DNA of 64,000 nt from Cavia porcellus. Lineage: Eukaryota; Chordata; Mammalia; Rodentia; Caviidae. The position numbers were made by a program, and so were the translations under genes. The notes below the pieces were generated by a model. The model ran no database searches, was not told where the DNA came from, and saw nothing but the letters and a program-made list of their open reading frames with translations. This document shows, one piece after another, positions 59,420 to 64,000 of this stretch. Numbering within the stretch: the stretch's first letter is position 1; each line of letters opens with the position of its first letter. The DNA is taken from positions 80,580,044-80,644,043 of the forward strand of contig NW_026947486.1 of NCBI RefSeq assembly GCF_034190915.1, in the 5' to 3' direction.

Positions 59420-60365
59420 CCATAGGTATTTCAATATAACATGACCCAAATAGAGCTGAGCTTTGCCTTCAAATGCTGCTCTTCCTCATCTCAGTAAATA
59501 GCACTTCACCCAGTTATTCTAGCCATGATTGAGGAGCTACCCTGATTTCCCTCTTCCCTCACCTCCCATATACCATCAGCGAGTTCTGGTCACAAAACCA
59601 TGCAGACACATCTCAAATCTGCTGGCCTTTCTTCCTTCAAATTTCCCTTTACTCTCCTGACCTAACCATTCCCTCTCACATGGATTACTGCTACAAGTCT
59701 CCTTGCTTCCATCTTTCATCCAGCAAAAAGCCATTCTTCATGCAGCCACTGGAAGGACTTTATGATATTAATCACATCCTGTTACTCCTCTGCTTTGCAG
59801 CCTCCAATAGTTATGCTCCTACTTTTAAGATCCCACATTCATATTCAGATCTGCAAGGCCCTGGGTGGCTTGTTCTTCTGACTTCACATTACATTACTTA
59901 CTTTTACTCACTACAGTCAGTTTCTCTGGTCTTCCTTCTGTTCCTCCAATAGGCTAAGTTTCTCCCTGGTTTGGCCTTTGTACTTTGTAATACCATCAGC
60001 TGAAATAGTTTCCCCCTGTTCTTTATGTGGCTGGCCCACTCAGATTCTTCAGGTACTACATTTCTTAAATGGTCTCCCTCAGAGTACATTCCTGATTACC
60101 CATTATTCTCTAACGCATTATGCCACACTTTTTTTTTTTTTTTTTTGTACCAGGATTGAACTCACAACCATGCGCTTGCAAGGCAGGCACTTATGCCACT
60201 GAGCTAAATCTCTGGCCTATGCCACACTATTTTAACTGCTGTATTTCTCCTTTAGTTTTTTTATCTAGCACCCTTGCCCTCAAATTGTAAGCTGCTTTGT
60301 TCACTGTGTCCCCAGCTCCTAGTGCAATATCTGGCACACAGCAGTTACTCAATATATACTAGCTA
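59420..60365 (+). repeat. L2 LINE 3' portion, interrupted
   Basis: L2-type text in order: 'gactttatgatattaatcac' (ORF2 end/3' UTR), 'tgaaatagtttccccctgtt', 'tatgtggctggcccactcag', then 'ctgtgtccccagctcctagt' and 'tatctggcacacagcagtta' at the terminus. It is interrupted at 60130-60217 by a younger SINE. Confidence 0.72.
60130..60217 (-). repeat. young Ala-tRNA SINE nested in L2, minus strand
   Basis: T-tract, gtaccaggattgaactcaca ... ctgagctaaatctctggcc. Perfect 11-bp duplication tatgccacact at 60119-60129 and 60218-60228. Confidence 0.94.
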
Positions 60366-60722
60366 AATTACTAACGTGTAGTAGACTAAACTTGAGCAAG
60401 AAGAGAGAAATCTCCCTCGAGACAAAATGACAGAACCAAATGGAAACAACTAAATATACCTCTAAATTCTTGGTACTCTGGAAAGTGAGATCATCTACTG
60501 AGAAAGGCTTTCAGGGAAAGGCTCGAAGAAAATGGCTCCAAATTGTTCGAGGGAAACAGGCCAGAAGGCCAAAATATAGTAGAAGAACTGAGTAGCTGAG
60601 AACCATCTGACACTGGAATCATAAATTCAATGTGTCATATATCTACTCATTTACAAGACAATGTCCACAAAATTATTTGGGTTAAAAGATCAGAAAACGG
60701 ATTGATTATAGGACAGGACTAC
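60366..60722. other. intergenic, no gene
   Basis: Nothing recognised. Confidence 0.4.
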
Positions 60723-60888
60723 CTTTCTTTCTTTCTTTCTTTTTGAGACAGCGTCTGGCTACACAGGTCAGGTTGGTCTGTTGGCCTTGAACTATGTAGT
60801 CCAGGGTAGCCTTGAATGTGCAACAATTCTCCTGACTCAGCCTAAGTGCTGGAATTACAGGTATGCGCAACCATACCAGCTTTGTAGG
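60723..60888 (-). repeat. B1 SINE, minus strand, (CTTT)n tail
   Basis: (CTTT)5 then 'gagacagcgtctggctacac', an enlarged internal duplication, and 'gtgctggaattacaggtatg'. Confidence 0.88.
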
Positions 60889-60939
60889 GCTGATTCTAAA
60901 TTGAGAGTTTGAGAGGATGGGTATTATAGCAGTAAAAGG

Positions 60940-61900
60940 AAGTTAAGATTCATAACACAAGAAAAAATGAAGTACCCATATATAAATTTAAACAAAACAT
61001 CTGCAGGACGTATACCCTGCAAACACTGTACCTATCAAAACATTGATGATGAAAGAAATCAAAGATCCAAATAAAAGACATCACATTCACAGGTCAGAAG
61101 ACTCAATATCATTAAGCTGTCAATTTCTCCACTGTCATTACTGGAATACTGGGTCATGTCTCATAGTAATGAAGGAGGATGGAGGAGGCAGGTTTAAGCA
61201 AATTTATTTAAAATATATAAAGGGGGGCTGGGGATTTAGCTCAGCGGCATAAGCGCCTTGCCTTGCAAGTGTGTGGTCATGAGTTCGATCCTTGGTACCG
61301 ATAAAAAAAGAAAAAGACCAAAAAAATAAAAATATATATATAAAGGAAAGGAAGTAAAGCCCCCATTAACCAGGAGGAAGTTCCGAGTAGGATACCCATG
61401 AGGGCTCATTGTCTAGGGATTTAAAAGGCCAATTGGACTGCTGTGTATGCAATATAATCTCTTCCCTAAGGAAGACAACACATTTTTTAGGGCCAAACAG
61501 CCTGTCATGCTCTGGGGAGGACTCAGACAGCTGGTGGTCACTTGATGTTTTCCTAAGATCCCTGGAGGGTGAATACTCAGCAGACTCTAGTTTAGAGCTT
61601 TTTGATTCCATATAGGGGCTGCTGTCCTTACTGCCTAATAAAATTTCAACTTTTCATTAACTTTTGTCGCAATGTGACCTTTAGATTTTACACAATACTA
61701 ATCAAAATGTCAGAAATATTGAACATACCAAACTAATTTGTAAAATCTATATGGAAAATCAAAAAACAACAACAAAAAACCCCAGAACAGACAAAATTAA
61801 CTCAAAAAAGAGCAAAGTTGGAAAAATCATACTACTTGATAACAAAACGTTAATTATAAAACTACAATAATCAAATTACGACACTATGTAATAGTTAGAT
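60940..61900 (+). repeat. L1 ORF2 fragments, interrupted
   Basis: L1 text at 60960-61140 ('gatgatgaaagaaatcaaag', 'gactcaatatcattaagctg') and at 61690-61890 ('aatactaatcaaaatgtcag', 'gcaaagttggaaaaatcata') is typical of the ORF2 C-terminal half. The gap holds a young SINE and, at 61360-61680, DNA resembling an LTR terminus (cctaataaaatttcaac). Confidence 0.75.
61224..61330 (+). repeat. young Ala-tRNA SINE
   Basis: 'ggggctggggatttagctca', 'gcggcataagcgccttgcct', B box gagttcgatcctt, TTGGTACCGATAAAA. An AT-rich duplication (aaaatatataaagg-like) flanks it. Confidence 0.92.
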
Positions 61901-61904
61901 ATTA

Positions 61905-62115
61905 TGGGTGGGTATATGGCAGTAGTCCTAGCTACTTAGGAGGTTGAGGCTGGAGGGTCACTTGAGTCCAGAAGTTTGAGGCCAGACTTGGCAATATAAC
62001 TAGACTCCTTATCCTAATAAAAAAATATAAAAAGGGTTAAGGATGTAACTCAGTGGTAGAGCACATGGTTAGCATGAGTGAGGCCCTGGGTTTGATCTCC
62101 AGCACCATGAAAAAA
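61905..62115 (+). repeat. B1-ID dimeric SINE
   Basis: 'gggtgggtatatggcagtag', 'cttaggaggttgaggctgga', then linker and ID half 'gggttaaggatgtaactcag' ending 'ctccagcaccatg'. Confidence 0.88.
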
Positions 62116-62580
62116 ATAGACACAGTGTATTGGTGAAAGAACAGGCAATAGAATAGAAAGTCCAAAATTACAATCAACAGCTTTTTTTTCAGTATTAGTG
62201 ATTGCTATAGTCAGGGGTTGTGAGGAGAACAATTAGAATCAGGACACAGAATTTGTAGTATTATTTATGATGGTCACCCAAAGTTAACACAAGAAAGTGC
62301 AAGAAATCTGTCCATAACACTAAAAACCCAGAATATTCAGCCAAGGGCCTGGATCTCACAAGTAGTGTCTTGCATGAGTCCAGATGAAGACCGAGAGCCC
62401 ATGACAATGCCTCCCACAAGTCCAACTGGAGGTTTAGCGGCCATGAGAAGGACTCATGCCAGTCTGTTTTATAGATCTGTACTGGGAAGACCCAAAGGTC
62501 AGCGGTAGAAGCTATGCCAGCAGGGTGAAGGAGCTGTGCTGGTAGGTTGAGGGTTCTACACTGGAGCTGAGAAGTCATGC
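62116..62580. other. intergenic, possible ERV-related DNA
   Basis: Not identified with confidence. The 124-codon minus-strand frame at 62261-62635 has no recognised homology and overlaps the repeated region described next. Confidence 0.35.
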
Positions 62581-62581
62581 T

Positions 62582-62915
62582 CAAAACAAAAACCAGGGCT
62601 GCCCTGAAAAGTACCACAGCCATCCTCAGTGACATGGAGGTCCTGAGCTCCTCTGACGATAAGAACAGTCAAGTACATGCCAGGAAGCCAGCATGACAAG
62701 ATTCTCCTGGAGATTAAACAGCATACATCTTCCCCTCTAGAGCCAGGAAGTGATGCTTGATGTAAGGACCAGAGCTCCTCCAAAGTGAACCACAGCCACT
62801 CTCACCAGCAAGGTCCCAAGCTCCTCCGCTAACAGTGGTCAAACTCACATTGGAGAAACCAGTCATGATAAGTTCCTCCAGGAGAAGGGCTCAAAACAGT
62901 AACACTTAGAGAAAC
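62582..62915. repeat. imperfect direct repeat, period about 176 bp
   Basis: The segment around 62590-62735 realigns with that around 62765-62912: accacagcca at 62613 and 62789; gaggtcctgagctcctc versus aaggtcccaagctcctc; ttctcctggag versus ttcctccaggag. The source element is unknown. Confidence 0.65.
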
Positions 62916-63189
62916 CCACAATGCTTCATCTTCTCCATGTCTCTATTTAGTATTAAAATATTTATATAATAAATTGGGTATTAAAATATTTATACATTTT
63001 TTCTTTTCCTAAAGTGTGTATCTTTTTTTTGGTGGATTCTGTATATAGCAAGAACCTATAGAAAGATAGTTAAATAAATGGGTGGAAGATCTTAAGAGGT
63101 ATTGTACTAAATAAGATAGACAAATGGAAAATTTGCATATAAGATGTTCATAGTAACAAAAATTAAGTAAGTTGTTATAGTGTACATCT

Positions 63190-63505
63190 GGATGGGCTAA
63201 GTGGGAGGCTTTGGGGAGATGATTGGTTTATGGGGGCATAATATCTAATTGTGATGTTGGGAGGTAAAGCCTGGTTGGAGAAGGTGGGTCACTGGGGGTG
63301 TGGCCTGGAAGGGTCTATCTCCCTCCCTCCTCTCTTGATCTCTGCTCTGTTTCTGCCTGCCATGCCATGAGTTGTTTGTCCTGTGGCATGTCGTTCTGCC
63401 TTGGAGCTAACCAACTATGTACTAAAATCTTTACAAACTGTAAGCCAAATAAAAACTTCCTCTTTTAAACTGAGGGTGCTGGCATTGTGTCCTAGTGACA
63501 AGAAA
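63190..63505 (+). repeat. ERVL-MaLR-type LTR (probable)
   Basis: Text such as 'gatgattggtttatgggggc', 'gatctctgctctgtttctgc' and 'taagccaaataaaaacttcc' (AATAAA near the end, then 'gacaagaaac') has the order of a MaLR-class solo LTR. The family name is not determined. Confidence 0.6.
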
Positions 63506-63507
63506 CA

Positions 63508-63735
63508 AGCCAATTAAAAATGGGCAAAGGACTTAGACATTTCTCTAAAGATGATCTACAAATGGCTAATAAGCATATGAAAAGATGTTCAATATCACTA
63601 ACCATTAGAGAAATGCAAATAAAAAGCACAAGATAGTACCTCATACCCATCAAAAGGGTTGAAATCAGTATCGATGGGGATATAGAGAAAATGGAACACT
63701 TTTTCATTGTAGTTAAGATTATAAAATGTACAACT
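63508..63735 (+). repeat. L1 ORF2 3' fragment
   Basis: 'aaaatgggcaaaggacttag', 'gatctacaaatggctaataa', 'gagaaatgcaaataaaaagc' match the terminal ORF2 region of old L1. It is non-coding. Confidence 0.85.
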
Positions 63736-64000
63736 GCTGTGGATCTTACTTATAATTTCAAATATAATTCATGCCACTTTTCTCTATGACACGTCATAAT
63801 TTTTTAAGTCTAAACATTTTATTAATTTTGAAGAATGAATAACAGCCATTTCAGAAACCAGAGACGCTCAAGCATTGATCTGTTCAGTTTCCACACAGCC
63901 AAAGTTTACATCAAATGGACAAAAAACAGTATAGAAAATCTATATACAGAAAGATATAGAACAATCTATTTCATAGAAAGCAGGTCAAAGACCTAAATGA
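63736..64000. other. end of window, no gene
   Basis: AT-rich; nothing recognised. No exon of the next known downstream gene in other mammals (STEEP1/CXorf56) was seen. Confidence 0.4.

Overview
This is mammalian, X-chromosome-type DNA from a rodent outside the mouse/rat group. The evidence is two intron-containing mitochondrial carrier genes in the order known from mammalian Xq24 (SLC25A43 then SLC25A5), B1-type SINEs that are often dimeric (B1 joined to a tRNA-derived ID-like unit), and about 15 copies of a young Ala-tRNA-derived SINE ending in GGTACCGATAAAA. Dimeric B1-ID SINEs point to a squirrel-, dormouse- or beaver-like lineage. A beaver-type (castorid) genome is my best guess, but no species can be proven from the sequence alone.

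Layout. 1-3.5 kb holds the last two coding exons and 3' UTR of SLC25A43 (plus strand). 3.5-14.5 kb is intergenic: L1, SINE and microsatellite DNA plus one copy of an unclassified ~660-bp repeat. 14.55-17.8 kb holds the complete four-exon SLC25A5 gene (ADP/ATP translocase 2) with a TATA-containing promoter, CpG island and poly(A) signal. From 17.8 kb to the end I find no further protein-coding host gene; this agrees with the long gene-poor interval downstream of SLC25A5 in other mammals. It contains SINEs, MIR/L2 relics, old L1 pieces, a second copy of the unclassified repeat, and a few GC/CpG-rich islands that could be regulatory or non-coding transcript starts.

The most notable object is at 40.87-44.02 kb on the minus strand. 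It is a structurally complete, apparently recent L1-derived retroelement with a ~730-bp 5' UTR, one intact 337-codon ORF1, a ~1.4-kb 3' region ending in AATAAA and poly(A), and identical 15-bp target-site duplications. It has no ORF2. This is the architecture of a HAL1 ('half-L1') element and implies mobilisation by reverse transcriptase supplied in trans.

The two host genes are head-to-tail members of the same solute-carrier family and both products act at the mitochondrial inner membrane. Nothing in the window suggests they share a promoter or transcript.
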